Shown here in pieces: positions 26,041 through 34,806 of a stretch of 64,000 nt of DNA (position 1 is its first letter; each line of letters starts with the position of its first letter). Under the pieces are notes generated by a model, which saw only the letters and a list, made by a program, of their open reading frames with translations, was not told the DNA's origin and did no database searches. The DNA lies in contig NZ_CP091915.1 in NCBI RefSeq assembly GCF_022063185.1, forward strand, positions 62,001 through 126,000, in the 5' to 3' direction. The DNA is from Nostoc sp. UHCC 0870. GTDB taxonomy: Bacteria > Cyanobacteriota > Cyanobacteriia > Cyanobacteriales > Nostocaceae. The position numbers and the translations under genes are program-made.

Positions 26041-27001
26041 GGTCATGGAACACTTTAGTTTGGTTAAGGAGTTTCCCAAAGCTGGGTACTACGAGACTGA
26101 ACACCAAAAACAAATGTTCAAGGATATTAAAGTGGCAATTCATTCGGGGAAGTTGGTTGCCATTACAGGAATTATCGGGTGTGGTAAAACAACGACTTTA
26201 CGACGTTTGTTTGACGTTTTGGAGAAAGAAGGTAAAATTACCGTCTCAAAATCGCTTTCTGTGGATAAAGACCGAGCGACACTACCCACTCTGATTGCTG
26301 CCTTATTCTATGATTTATCCACAGATAAGGAAATTAAAATTCCGAAAGACGGCGAAAAACGGGAACGGGAATTACGTGACCTGATTAGAAAAGGTAAAAA
26401 GCCTGTAGCACTGTTTGTGGATGAGGCTCATGACCTACATTACAGTACGCTGACGGGACTTAAACGTTTAATCGAGGTAGTTGAAGACGGTGGTGGCACA
26501 CTTTCGGTAGTGCTGGCTGGTCATCCCAAACTGAAAAATGATTTGCGCCGTCCCACGATGGAGGAAATTGGGTATCGGGCGACGGTCTTCTCTTTGGAGG
26601 GGATTGTCGGTAATCAACGAGAATATATTGAATGGTTGGTATCTGAATGTACTACGGATGATACTTCTATCAGTGACATACTAGAGGCCTCTGCTATTGA
26701 ATTACTTGCTGCGCGGTTGAGAACTCCACTACAAATCGAACAACATTTGACACTAGCTTTAGAGGCTGCGTACCGAGTTGCAGTCAAGCCTGTTACTACG
26801 GTGCTTATTGAGTCGGTGCTATCGAAGCTTCTTGATGATTTGGAACCAACTCTCACTCGGCATGGCTATAACGTGAGGGATTTGGCTGAACAGTTCAATG
26901 CCAAACCGGCTGAAATTAAGTTGTTGTTTCGTGGTCAACTTGACCCAATGCGTGCGCGGGAGTTGCAGGAGCAAATGTTGGCGGCGGGATTGCCACTTTG
27001 A
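26030..27001 (+). CDS. AAA+ ATPase of the transposon (ExeA/TniB/TnsC-like), copy 1
   Basis: 323 residues; AAAGGAGG lies eight bases before the ATG, which overlaps the end of the transposase frame. Walker A is GIIGCGKT (47-54), Walker B is ALFVDEAHDLH, and a sensor region VVLAGHPKLKNDL follows, as in ExeA-like ATPases that act as target selectors or regulators with DDE transposases (compare TniB, TnsC, IstB). The sequence differs from copy 2 by one residue that I could see (Leu for Ile in VTTVLIESV). Confidence 0.85.
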   Translation: MLTEVMEHFSLVKEFPKAGYYETEHQKQMFKDIKVAIHSGKLVAITGIIGCGKTTTLRRLFDVLEKEGKITVSKSLSVDKDRATLPTLIAALFYDLSTDKEIKIPKDGEKRERELRDLIRKGKKPVALFVDEAHDLHYSTLTGLKRLIEVVEDGGGTLSVVLAGHPKLKNDLRRPTMEEIGYRATVFSLEGIVGNQREYIEWLVSECTTDDTSISDILEASAIELLAARLRTPLQIEQHLTLALEAAYRVAVKPVTTVLIESVLSKLLDDLEPTLTRHGYNVRDLAEQFNAKPAEIKLLFRGQLDPMRARELQEQMLAAGLPL

Positions 27002-27037
27002 ACTAATTGAAAGCGCAATTTCCAGCAGGTTCATTTA

Positions 27038-27203
27038 TAGTTGCAAATAATCCTGGCTCAAACCGATGATTGCAGGTTGGTTGCAGATAATCCTGGCTCA
27101 GTTGCAAATAATCCTGGCTGAAGCGTAATTATAGTTGCATTTAATCCTGGTTTGTAAATGTCATGATTGCAGGTTTGAGCGATTAGCATTGCAGGTCGCT
27201 ACA
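27038..27203 (+). repeat. 166-bp transposon end with four iterons (copy 1)
   Basis: It contains four copies of TTGCAnnTAATCCTGG spaced over 110 bases and ends GCATTGCAGGTCGCTACA. It matches the end at 58307-58472 in inverse orientation. Such multiple sites near the end are typical of transposase-binding arrays in Tn7/Tn5053-type elements. Confidence 0.85.
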
Positions 27204-27224
27204 TATAACGGAGATAAGCGGATA

Positions 27225-27506
27225 ATGCGCCGTAAATTAACAGAAATTGCAGTACCTGTAATGCCTCTTACATGGGCTACTTGGTGTGATGTCGTCAATA
27301 TTAAATCTGGACAGTTAGCACTGCGTTTGACTCCCAATGGTAAACCCAGAGCAGGGTTAAACAATGGGAATCATTTACAACTACATCAACAACAGGGTAT
27401 TTGGGCTTATGTCACCGTGATTAATGGGCCTAATAAAAAAGTTGAGGGTTTGAAGGGTTGGGTTAATTCCAATTATCTTTCTTGCACCAAAGAACCAATT
27501 GATTAA
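27225..27506 (+). CDS. SH3-like domain protein, probably truncated
   Basis: 93 residues from the ATG at 27225 (MRRKLTEIAVP). LALRLTPNGKPRAGLNNGNH, then QQQGIWAYVTV and LKGWVNSNYLSC form a bacterial SH3b domain. Such proteins are normally longer and secreted; here the transposon border lies 21 bases upstream, so the original 5' part may have been lost. Confidence 0.6.
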   Translation: MRRKLTEIAVPVMPLTWATWCDVVNIKSGQLALRLTPNGKPRAGLNNGNHLQLHQQQGIWAYVTVINGPNKKVEGLKGWVNSNYLSCTKEPID

Positions 27507-27576
27507 TCTGAAAATCCCTTTGTTCTAATAAGCGATCGCCTCTTCCACCCCATTCTTAGAGAAAATCTACCAAACA

Positions 27577-27889
27577 ATGATCTACTGGCTATTTCAAGGC
27601 AACCCAAAGTATTACCGCATCATTGAAGGTATCCGCAACTCCCTTGCAGATGTCTTGGCTTTTCACACGCTACGAAAAAGACATGGCTGCTGGTGACGGG
27701 GTGCTGATCTGGAAATCTGAAGATCAGGCTCAGATATAAGCGATGGGGTTACGCCCCGCCTTTTTGCGATCGCCCAAATCATTGAACCACCCAAGATGAT
27801 CGCTAGTCCGCCTGATATTAGCTATTGGATTGATACCAGTTGTGTTGGTGTTAATCCCTGTGCCAAAATTCGATTTACTAGCAAACTGA
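27577..27889 (+). pseudogene. EVE-domain protein remnant
   Basis: The start MIYWLFQGNPKYYRIIEGIR is the typical opening of EVE-domain proteins, readers of modified DNA bases. Later pieces in other frames read TRYEKDMAAGDGVLIWKSED and ASPPDISYWIDTS, in the right family order. A palindromic insertion (near 27738-27772) and several frameshifts destroy the gene. Confidence 0.75.
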
Positions 27890-29401
27890 CTACACATCAG
27901 TTAACAGTCTGGCTTTTCTGAGAATAAAATTCAACACTGTTTCTTCTGAAGAGATAATATCGGCTCTACCTTCCATACCAGATTGAATCACACATTGACG
28001 ATCGCCTGCTGTTAACACTTTTGTTTCTGGTTGGATGGTAACTTGGTAAGTGCCTGTGCTTCCACCTTGATCTTCGGTTGAGATGGTGTCTGGGGAAATG
28101 GCTTGCACTTTGGCTTTTAGAGTACCGTATTCGGTGTAAGGACAGCTAGAAAGACGTACTTGTACTTGTTGTCCTTTCTCTACTTTCCGAATATCTTGAT
28201 TACCAACTAGTGCTTTAATCACTAAAGGTGAGTGACTGGGTGCTATTTGCGCTATCGTATCCCCAGAACGCACGATTTGGGCATTATTTCGCAGTTTCAA
28301 TTCCTGAATTATACCTGATGCTGTAGCACGAATGACTGTATTGGCAATATCGCGGTTAATTTGCATCAGGTCTTGACGATTACTACTGGCTTGCTTTTGA
28401 ATTTCCAGTTTTTGTTGAATGAGTTGTTGTCGTTCTTGATTGAATTTCGCCAAACTAATTCTACTGCTAGCTGTTTCGCTGGCAATTCTTTCTTGGGTGA
28501 TTGTGACATCTGCGTTACTAGGATTTAAGCCTGTATAGGCGGCTTTGAGTCTTGCTGCGGCTGCGGCTATGGCTTGTTGTTGTTGTAGGATGCTTTGTTG
28601 ACGTTCTTCTACGGTGGCTTGTTGTGCTGCTAGCAGTTGTTGTTGTTGTTCTACCGCTAACTGTACTTCTTGAAATTGATCCTGGGAAAGTGAACCGGAT
28701 TGTACTAAGGGTTGATATCTATCTCTTTTCGCTTTAGCGGCTTTTAAAGAAGCTAAATTAGATTTTAGAGAAGCTTCGGCAGATTTTAACTGTGCTTGGC
28801 TTTTTTGTAACTCTTTTTGTGCTTGCTGGAGATTGGCTTTAGCTTCATCAACTTGGGTGACGGAAGTTACTTCTCTGTCTTGCAAGTCTCTGCGGTTGCG
28901 GTTGAGTTCGGCTTGAATGGATGCAATATTGCGATCGCTTCGGGATTGTTCGGCGGTAATTTGCTGATCTAAAGCTATAATTTGAGCGTCTATTTGTGAT
29001 ATTTGCAGTCTAGTTTGCTGAATGTTAATTAATAATTGCTGTTTTTGCGTTTGTAGTCTGCGATCGTCAATGACGGCAATGATATCACCTTGATTCACTC
29101 TTTGATTAACTTCTACGGTAATATCTTTAACCGTACCCTCGATGGGAGATTGTACAAGACGCAGTTCTCCGCTAGGACGAATCGTCGCTGGGGCTTTAAT
29201 TGTGACTTTGTACTTGAGTACACCTGCTAAAGCAATAGTAACAGCAAAAATCCCCAGAAGTACCACACCGCCTAAAGTTGTCCATTGACTAATCGGTGGT
29301 AGAAACTCGTTAGGAGTAGCGAGGTGTAGAGAATCTGGATTAGTGATTTTCTGGGGATGATTGGGAGAATCAGCAGGCGAAACTAAATTTACATCAGCCA
29401 T
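27890..29401 (-). CDS. HlyD-family periplasmic adaptor of the graspetide cluster
   Basis: 503 residues. One membrane span (about 40-65, LGGVVLLGIFAVTIALAGVL) follows a short cytosolic tail. A biotinyl-lipoyl-like half (IRPSGELRLVQSPIEGTVKD), a long coiled coil (about 120-330, very rich in Gln, Leu and Ala) and the second lipoyl half plus beta-barrel (SGIIQELKLRN, then VQVRLSSCPY) complete the membrane-fusion architecture. Such adaptors bridge an inner-membrane exporter to an outer-membrane channel. It lies 17 bases after the MdnC-like ligase gene and would pair with the C39-ABC exporter at 32502. Partnership is inferred from context. Confidence 0.85.
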   Translation of the reverse strand: MADVNLVSPADSPNHPQKITNPDSLHLATPNEFLPPISQWTTLGGVVLLGIFAVTIALAGVLKYKVTIKAPATIRPSGELRLVQSPIEGTVKDITVEVNQRVNQGDIIAVIDDRRLQTQKQQLLINIQQTRLQISQIDAQIIALDQQITAEQSRSDRNIASIQAELNRNRRDLQDREVTSVTQVDEAKANLQQAQKELQKSQAQLKSAEASLKSNLASLKAAKAKRDRYQPLVQSGSLSQDQFQEVQLAVEQQQQLLAAQQATVEERQQSILQQQQAIAAAAARLKAAYTGLNPSNADVTITQERIASETASSRISLAKFNQERQQLIQQKLEIQKQASSNRQDLMQINRDIANTVIRATASGIIQELKLRNNAQIVRSGDTIAQIAPSHSPLVIKALVGNQDIRKVEKGQQVQVRLSSCPYTEYGTLKAKVQAISPDTISTEDQGGSTGTYQVTIQPETKVLTAGDRQCVIQSGMEGRADIISSEETVLNFILRKARLLTDV

Positions 29402-29418
29402 AATAAGTAATTATTGTG

Positions 29419-30396
29419 TCAAGCACCAGATTGAGATAGTAACACTTGTGCGATCGCTTGAGAAATTGGGAAACCAGGACAACGTTCCAACCAAAAGAAT
29501 TCTCCCACGGGGTTAACTTCTAAAAATACATGACGCTCATCAGGAGTTAAAATCACATCAATTGCCCCATAATTTAACCCAAAGTAAGCCATTAAATTCA
29601 GCAACTTTTCTTCCACATCTTGGGGTAAATTATAGGGTTTCCAAGCATCAAGTAAAGCCACTCCTTGTTTACGCCAATCGTATTGTGCTTGATTCAAAGC
29701 TTGGGAATCAACCGCCGCCGCAAATACCTGTTTACCTACGATAGTAATCCGCAATTCTAAGGCTTTAGCTACCTTTTCTTGAAAAGTCATCGGACAAAAA
29801 CGTAAGCCTTCTAAATTATCTAAATCTGCGGCTGAGATTGGATTAGTAAATACGACCTGTTCTCTTCCTTGTTCATCATAAATCGCAAAGGAAGAAAGCA
29901 TTTTGCTAATCATATCTTGCGGACATTCTTGGGCAAATTGTTTCACCGCTATGGGGTTATTCGTCGTCAATGTGCGTGGTGTATCTAAGCCAATTTCTCT
30001 GGCTACTTGCAGTTGTAATTGTTTATTATCAGCACGACGAATATGAGGTAAAGGATCAAGGTGAAAGCCTTTAATACTAGCAATCATTCCTTGAACAGTG
30101 ACGCGAGACTCTTGGATAGAAGCTTGTCGTAATTGTTTATCCATTGTGTTGGGAATCTTTGCACCTATGGCGATGCGTCGATACCAAACCGCCGAGACTT
30201 CGTTTAAATCGAGTGTTTGCTCATCAGCAGTGAAAATACATTTTTCACCATTACCATAATAAACATCTAACTGCACTTCTGTCGGAAATCTATCTGTGTC
30301 AAAGCGAAAGGCTTTACCGCCTTGTGCTTTGATTGCTTGCATTACGAGAGAAATACTCTCATTATCTTGACTATGGGTGATAATTAATACGCTCAT
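29419..30396 (-). CDS. mdnC: ATP-grasp ligase, MdnC/MvdD-like (omega-ester forming)
   Basis: 325 residues. The start VLIITHSQDNESISLVMQAI and FRFDTDRFPTEVQLDVYYG, the block VSAVWYRRI, and the C-terminal FLEVNPVGEFFWLE are those of the microviridin ATP-grasp ligases. Detailed resemblance (FRFDTDRFPTE, GMIASIKGFHLDP, ALELRITIVG) places it with MdnC/MvdD, which in microviridin makes the two ester rings between Thr/Ser and Asp/Glu side chains. FLEVNP is the metal/ATP-binding motif. It acts in the cytosol on the precursor, binding the PFFARFLE leader. Start two bases after the preceding ligase gene, so co-transcribed. Confidence 0.88.
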   Translation of the reverse strand: MSVLIITHSQDNESISLVMQAIKAQGGKAFRFDTDRFPTEVQLDVYYGNGEKCIFTADEQTLDLNEVSAVWYRRIAIGAKIPNTMDKQLRQASIQESRVTVQGMIASIKGFHLDPLPHIRRADNKQLQLQVAREIGLDTPRTLTTNNPIAVKQFAQECPQDMISKMLSSFAIYDEQGREQVVFTNPISAADLDNLEGLRFCPMTFQEKVAKALELRITIVGKQVFAAAVDSQALNQAQYDWRKQGVALLDAWKPYNLPQDVEEKLLNLMAYFGLNYGAIDVILTPDERHVFLEVNPVGEFFWLERCPGFPISQAIAQVLLSQSGA

Positions 30397-30398
30397 AA

Positions 30399-31388
30399 TT
30401 ATATTGAAAAATTACTCACTAAAGTTTCTGCGATCGCATCTGCAATGGGATAATCTAAATCTCTCTCCAACATTCCCCATTCACCATTAGGATTCACCTC
30501 TAAAAAAATGTGTTCTCCATCTGGTGTGACAATAAAATCAAACGCACCAAATTTTAACTCTAAACGTTCCATGAATTCCCTAAGACGATGAATTATTTCC
30601 TCTGGTAATTCATAAATTTTCCATGTACAATCTCTTGGAGTATTACGTCGCCAATCTTGAGTAGAATCAGCATAAATCGACGCATCTAAAGCCCCAACAA
30701 ATAGCTTACCATCTACATAAATAGCTCGCAATTCTTTAAGTTTGGGTATCTGTTCTTGAAATACCATTGGACAATAGCGCAAACTCTCAGCGTCTTCTAA
30801 ATCTGCTGCTTTGACGACACTAGTGTACATAAAAAAATTCGAGCCTTCCATCCCATAAGAAAGTGGACGCAGCATTTTAGTAATCATTTTCTCATCAACT
30901 TGCCCAAAAAAATCTCTAGCGGCTTGAGCATCATTAGTCACTAGAGTTTTCGGGATTAAAAGCCCAACTTCCCTCGCTACCCGCAATTGATATAATTTAT
31001 TTTCCGCCGCATGAATTTTTGCTAATTTATCTAGCCAGAAAGCCTGTTTAAGACTATCCCAAAAACCTGCTAGCACAGCCGACGATTCATTTATACAAGC
31101 TGCACGAAATTTTGGTGCTAAATCTGGACTGAAATTTGCTTCCCAAATGCGTCTAATCCATACAGATTTGACCTGTTGACTATCAAATACAATATCGTCG
31201 AATTCTACCCTGTGATGATTTCCGTCATTATTTAAATAGGCATTAATTTTAATATTCATAGGAAATTTATCAGTGTCCAAGCGTATTGTCTGGACACCAC
31301 GTTTCAATAGTGATCCTATCACTCTATCAATAGTGAAATAATCGCCACTGTGGGTAATCAATAAAACGATATCTTGTTTAAAACTCAT
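30399..31388 (-). CDS. mdnB: ATP-grasp ligase, MdnB/MvdC-like (omega-amide forming)
   Basis: 329 residues. LLITHSGDYFTIDRVIGSL, RLDTDKFPM, SVWIRRIWEANF, SAVLAGFWDSLKQAFWLDKL and FLEVNPNGEWGMLERDLDY match the MdnB/MvdC branch, the ligase that closes the amide between the core Lys and a C-terminal acidic residue after the esters are made. The two ligases share the FLEVNPxGE motif and about a third of their residues by eye. Together they should produce the tricyclic cage on each core. About 380 bases separate it from the precursor gene, with a hairpin terminator between. Confidence 0.88.
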   Translation of the reverse strand: MSFKQDIVLLITHSGDYFTIDRVIGSLLKRGVQTIRLDTDKFPMNIKINAYLNNDGNHHRVEFDDIVFDSQQVKSVWIRRIWEANFSPDLAPKFRAACINESSAVLAGFWDSLKQAFWLDKLAKIHAAENKLYQLRVAREVGLLIPKTLVTNDAQAARDFFGQVDEKMITKMLRPLSYGMEGSNFFMYTSVVKAADLEDAESLRYCPMVFQEQIPKLKELRAIYVDGKLFVGALDASIYADSTQDWRRNTPRDCTWKIYELPEEIIHRLREFMERLELKFGAFDFIVTPDGEHIFLEVNPNGEWGMLERDLDYPIADAIAETLVSNFSI

Positions 31389-31677
31389 AAAACATATATT
31401 TTTTGACGCAAATGGAAACTATATAATCTATGGGGAAAACCAATGTTTGCAGTATATCAGTAGTTTTAAGCATACTCAGCAATTAAGAGAAAATATTGTC
31501 ATATTCGGCAAGATATATGAGCTATTTTCAAACAATATTTTACTAAGTACCTAGGGTTTTTCAAAGTATATTCAACTAAATTTAGAGGTTGTTTAAAAGT
31601 GTAAGAGAGAAGGTTAGTGTAGGATAAAAATACATGAAACATCATTCATGACTGTTCAAAAATTATTTTAAGAATAA

Positions 31678-31700
31678 ACCAACCTTGATATAAGGTTGGT
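31678..31700 (-). terminator. Hairpin between precursor and ligase genes, likely attenuator
   Basis: ACCAACCTT (31678-31686) pairs perfectly with AAGGTTGGT (31692-31700) around a 5-base loop. Reading on the minus strand, TTTATTCTT follows. Sitting just after the precursor stop, it could end most transcripts and allow partial read-through to mdnB and mdnC, giving excess precursor. Confidence 0.7.
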
Positions 31701-31768
31701 GATGCAAATGATATCCATTGAGGAATACTTATTTTTACATCCAACAGCTTGCTAAATTCCTCATTAAA

Positions 31769-32068
31769 TTATTCGATAGCAGCAACATCATCATCACCGT
31801 CAGAGGGGAATTTAAGAGTGACTACTATATCTTCCTTATCAGAAGGATATTTTTTAGTTACGACTCCGTCTTCTCTATCAGAAGGGAATTTAAGAGTGAC
31901 GGCTATATCTTCCTTATCAGAAGGATATTTTTTAGTTGCGAATCTTAAACCGCCGTTAAATGCTTCTGATTCCTCATCAGACATTTCTTCAGCATTTTGC
32001 CCTTCTAAAAATCGAGCAAAAAATGGTACTGTTTCAGAATTTAAATTCTCTGGTTGATTTTCAGGCAT
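31769..32068 (-). CDS. mdnA: Multicore microviridin-type graspetide precursor
   Basis: 99 residues; GGAGG lies six bases before the ATG. The leader (1-40) has the ligase-binding helix PFFARFLE (15-22) and an acidic stretch, and ends in Gly39-Gly40. Four cores follow at 13-residue spacing: TKKYPSDKED (45-54), TLKFPSDRED (58-67), TKKYPSDKED (71-80) and TLKFPSDGDD (84-93). Every core keeps the ring-forming set T1, K3, S6, D7, acidic 9 and acidic 10 of microviridins (T-x-K-[Y/F]-P-S-D-x-[E/D]-[E/D]). The usual Trp at core position 8 is replaced by Lys, Arg or Gly. The product would be up to four protease-inhibitor-like cages. Confidence 0.93.
   Translation of the reverse strand: MPENQPENLNSETVPFFARFLEGQNAEEMSDEESEAFNGGLRFATKKYPSDKEDIAVTLKFPSDREDGVVTKKYPSDKEDIVVTLKFPSDGDDDVAAIE
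31790..31936 (-). repeat. Four 39-bp core repeats in the precursor gene
   Basis: The codons for the four cores recur every 39 bases; units 1 and 3 are nearly identical to each other, as are 2 and 3 bases aside 2 and 4, suggesting a 78-bp duplication of a two-core block. Confidence 0.85.
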
Positions 32069-32501
32069 AAAACCTCCGATATTGTTGCGGATAAAACATA
32101 TATCCGTTTTTTAGTATTACACTTTTTCTTAAAAAAGCAATCTTCTAAACCTTAACCTTTAGTTAACTTTAGATGGCTTTTCATCAGATAAATAATTTTA
32201 TTCCGCACAAACATTTCGACCATTAACTATCAATAGTCAATAGCCAAATAAAATTAATCTCTGACATTTTTATAGACACTCAATTAGTGTCATTAATGAT
32301 AATATCAGAGCCAATATCAAGATTTATGCAAATCCAACAATAAAAATAATTTATCTAAAATGACTAAAAAATTAAAAACCAATAACTTTATTTCATGAGA
32401 CAGGACAATATTTTCCTAAGTCACGGTTAACCATTGTTTAGATAAAAAAACGTTATATATTTAAAAACACTATCATTGCCGAATTCTCTCATTGATTACC
32501 A
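32069..32501. promoter_or_regulatory. Divergent intergenic region of the graspetide cluster
   Basis: An AT-rich 433-base stretch between the precursor (minus) and exporter (plus) start codons. No ORF. It must carry both promoters; no operator repeat is obvious by eye. The precursor's GGAGG lies at its left edge (about 32072-32077). Confidence 0.5.
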
Positions 32502-34646
32502 ATGAAATATAAAATTGTCTTGCAACGCAGCGAGGAAGATTGCGGTGCGGCGTGCATTGCAACTATTGCTAAACATTACGGACGTAATTTTGCTCTCAAC
32601 CGTGTCAGAGAAGCCGTCGGTACAGGAGTGCAAGGTACAACTCTTGTAGGTTTAAGACGCGGTGCGGAAACCCTGGGATTTCATGCGCGCCAAGTCAGAG
32701 CGACCCCACAGTTAATTGAGAAACTCCACGAAGCACCTCTACCGGCAATTATTCATTGGAAAGGCTACCATTGGGTAGTTTTATACGGACAAAAAGGTAA
32801 AAAATACGTCATCGCCGATCCTGGTGTGGGAGTTCGTTACATTAGCCGAGAAGAATTAGCTAGAGATTGGCTAAATTACGTCATGCTGTTACTAGCACCA
32901 GATGAAGTGCGTTTTTATCAGCAACCATCAGAAACTTTCAATGGTTTTAGTCGATTTGTGGCGCGTGTATTACCCCATCGTCAGATTTTAACTGAAGCAT
33001 TTCTAATTAACCTAGCAATGGGAATTTTATCATTAACCACACCTTTTCTCATTCAAATTTTAACTGATGACGTATTAGTGAGAAGAGATACCCAACTGTT
33101 AACCACAGTTGTGATTGGTGTGATGGCAATGAATCTATTTAGTAGTACCTTAAAACTTGTGCAATCTAATTTAATTGCCCATTTTGCTCAACGCTTAGAA
33201 TTAAGTCTAACTCTGGAGTTTGGCAGACAGATTTTACGTCTACCTTTAACTTATTATGAAACCCATAGGAGTGGTGAAATTGTCAGCAGGTTGCGAGATA
33301 TTGAAGAAATTAATCAATTAGTTTCCCAAATTGTTATTAGTCTGCCCAGTCAGATATTTATTGCTGTAATTTCGATTATTTTTATGGGGTTCTATAGCTT
33401 TAAATTGTTGATTCTGTCGGTATTTATAGCTATGATTATGTCTACATCAACAATTGTTTTTCTACCTACCCTCCAAAGAAAAATTCGGGATCTTTTAGTT
33501 GGTCAGGCTGACAATCAGGGAATGTTAGTAGAGACTTTTAAAGGCATACTAACTTTAAAAACTAATAATACTGCTCCCCAGGCTTGGGAAGAAATTCAAA
33601 GCCGCTTTGGTAATCTAGCCAATTTAAGTTTTACCACTGTACAAATTGGGATTATTAATAATGTATTTTCTGGCTTGGTTTCGGCTTTTGGTAATTTAGC
33701 TATTCTCTGGTTTGGTAGTAGTTTGGTGATTAGTCAAGAATTAACTATTGGGCAATTGTTAGCATTTAATGCTATGAATGCCAGCTTCAACGGTTTTTTT
33801 ACTAGTTTAATTGCCTTGGTGGATGAATTTGCTATAGTCCAAACTGCGACACAGCGCATTACAGAAATTATTGATACTACACCAGAAGAGCCAAATGAAA
33901 ATCATAAACCTTGGGCAGTAATTCCAGGTGATATTGATATTAATTGCACTAATATTAACTTTCATCATCCAGGTAGATCAGATTTATTAAAAGATTTCTC
34001 TTTAGTTATTCCTGGCGGTAACGTTACGGCTTTGATTGGTAAATCTGGTTGTGGCAAAAGTACCTTAGCAAAACTGATTGCTGGTTTATATCCTCTCCAA
34101 TCAGGCAATATTAGATTTGGGATATATAACCAAAATGATTTGTCTTTAGAATGTCGGCGACAACAAGTAATTTTAGTACCTCAAGAAGCACATTTTTGGA
34201 GTCGCTCAATTTTAGATAATTTTCGCTTTTGTTATCCCCAAGCGACGTTTGAACAGATTGTACAGGCTTGTAAGATGGCTAGTGCTGATGAATTTATTCA
34301 AGAGTTACCAGATAATTATCAAACTGTTTTAGGGGAATTTGGTGTGAATATATCTGGGGGACAAAAACAAAGATTAGCTTTAGCTAGAGCTATTGTCATA
34401 GAACCACCAATTCTAATTTTAGATGAATCTACAAGTGCCTTAGATCCCATCTTAGAAGCGCAAGTATTAGATAAACTATTACATTATCGTCAAGGTAAAA
34501 CGACAATTATTATTAGCCATCGTCCCAGGGTAATTTTACGGGCAAATTTTATTGTTCTTTTAGATAAAGGGGGTTTGAAAATACAAGGCTCTCCAGAAGA
34601 ACTGCAAAATCTAACTGGAGAACATCTAGACTTTTTAAATCCTTAG
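32502..34646 (+). CDS. Peptidase-containing ABC exporter (C39 peptidase, PCAT)
   Basis: 714 residues in three parts. The C39 peptidase domain (about 1-135) has Q8, catalytic C14 in EEDCGAACIATIAKHYG, H90 in KGYHWVVLYG and D106 in IADPGVG, so the protease is complete. The transmembrane domain (about 160-440) follows. The ATPase domain (about 475-714) has Walker A LIGKSGCGKSTLAK, signature NISGGQKQRLALARA, Walker B ILILDESTSALD and the switch His in IISHRPR. Such exporters cut leader peptides after a double glycine while pumping the peptide out. The precursor encoded divergently at 32068 has Gly-Gly exactly before its first core. A matching HlyD adaptor is at 27890. Confidence 0.93.
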   Translation: MKYKIVLQRSEEDCGAACIATIAKHYGRNFALNRVREAVGTGVQGTTLVGLRRGAETLGFHARQVRATPQLIEKLHEAPLPAIIHWKGYHWVVLYGQKGKKYVIADPGVGVRYISREELARDWLNYVMLLLAPDEVRFYQQPSETFNGFSRFVARVLPHRQILTEAFLINLAMGILSLTTPFLIQILTDDVLVRRDTQLLTTVVIGVMAMNLFSSTLKLVQSNLIAHFAQRLELSLTLEFGRQILRLPLTYYETHRSGEIVSRLRDIEEINQLVSQIVISLPSQIFIAVISIIFMGFYSFKLLILSVFIAMIMSTSTIVFLPTLQRKIRDLLVGQADNQGMLVETFKGILTLKTNNTAPQAWEEIQSRFGNLANLSFTTVQIGIINNVFSGLVSAFGNLAILWFGSSLVISQELTIGQLLAFNAMNASFNGFFTSLIALVDEFAIVQTATQRITEIIDTTPEEPNENHKPWAVIPGDIDINCTNINFHHPGRSDLLKDFSLVIPGGNVTALIGKSGCGKSTLAKLIAGLYPLQSGNIRFGIYNQNDLSLECRRQQVILVPQEAHFWSRSILDNFRFCYPQATFEQIVQACKMASADEFIQELPDNYQTVLGEFGVNISGGQKQRLALARAIVIEPPILILDESTSALDPILEAQVLDKLLHYRQGKTTIIISHRPRVILRANFIVLLDKGGLKIQGSPEELQNLTGEHLDFLNP

Positions 34647-34806
34647 TCTTTATCGGTGTTTTAAGTAGGTGGGCATGAAAACTTTGGCTCTCTCAGAGTA
34701 GTTATGCTAAAATAGCATAAATAAATTCAGTATATTCCAATAAAAATTGCCATCGTTGCCTCTAGTGAAAATAGTCTATTGATATAGTGCTACGGAGATT
34801 CACAAG

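Larger units (their letters stand above)
24302..27203 (+). mobile_element. Recombinase-transposase-ATPase transposon, left-truncated copy 1
   Basis: From ACAGTGGCAGG at 24303 to the terminal GCATTGCAGGTCGCTACA at 27203 the sequence is almost identical, in inverse orientation, to the intact element at 58307-61928. The left end and the first two thirds of the recombinase gene are missing, cut off at the IS at 23161-24301. With one end gone it should not be able to move by itself. Confidence 0.88.

Noticed and set aside
27135..27224. Longer start for the SH3-like protein (frame open from 27135)
   Set aside because: Those codons lie in the transposon terminal repeat. The same peptide MHLILVCKCHDC also precedes the ATPase at 58375, showing it comes from the transposon end.
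31790..31936. CRISPR-like regular repeats of 39 bp
   Set aside because: The repeats are contiguous, translated in frame as graspetide cores and have no unique spacers.
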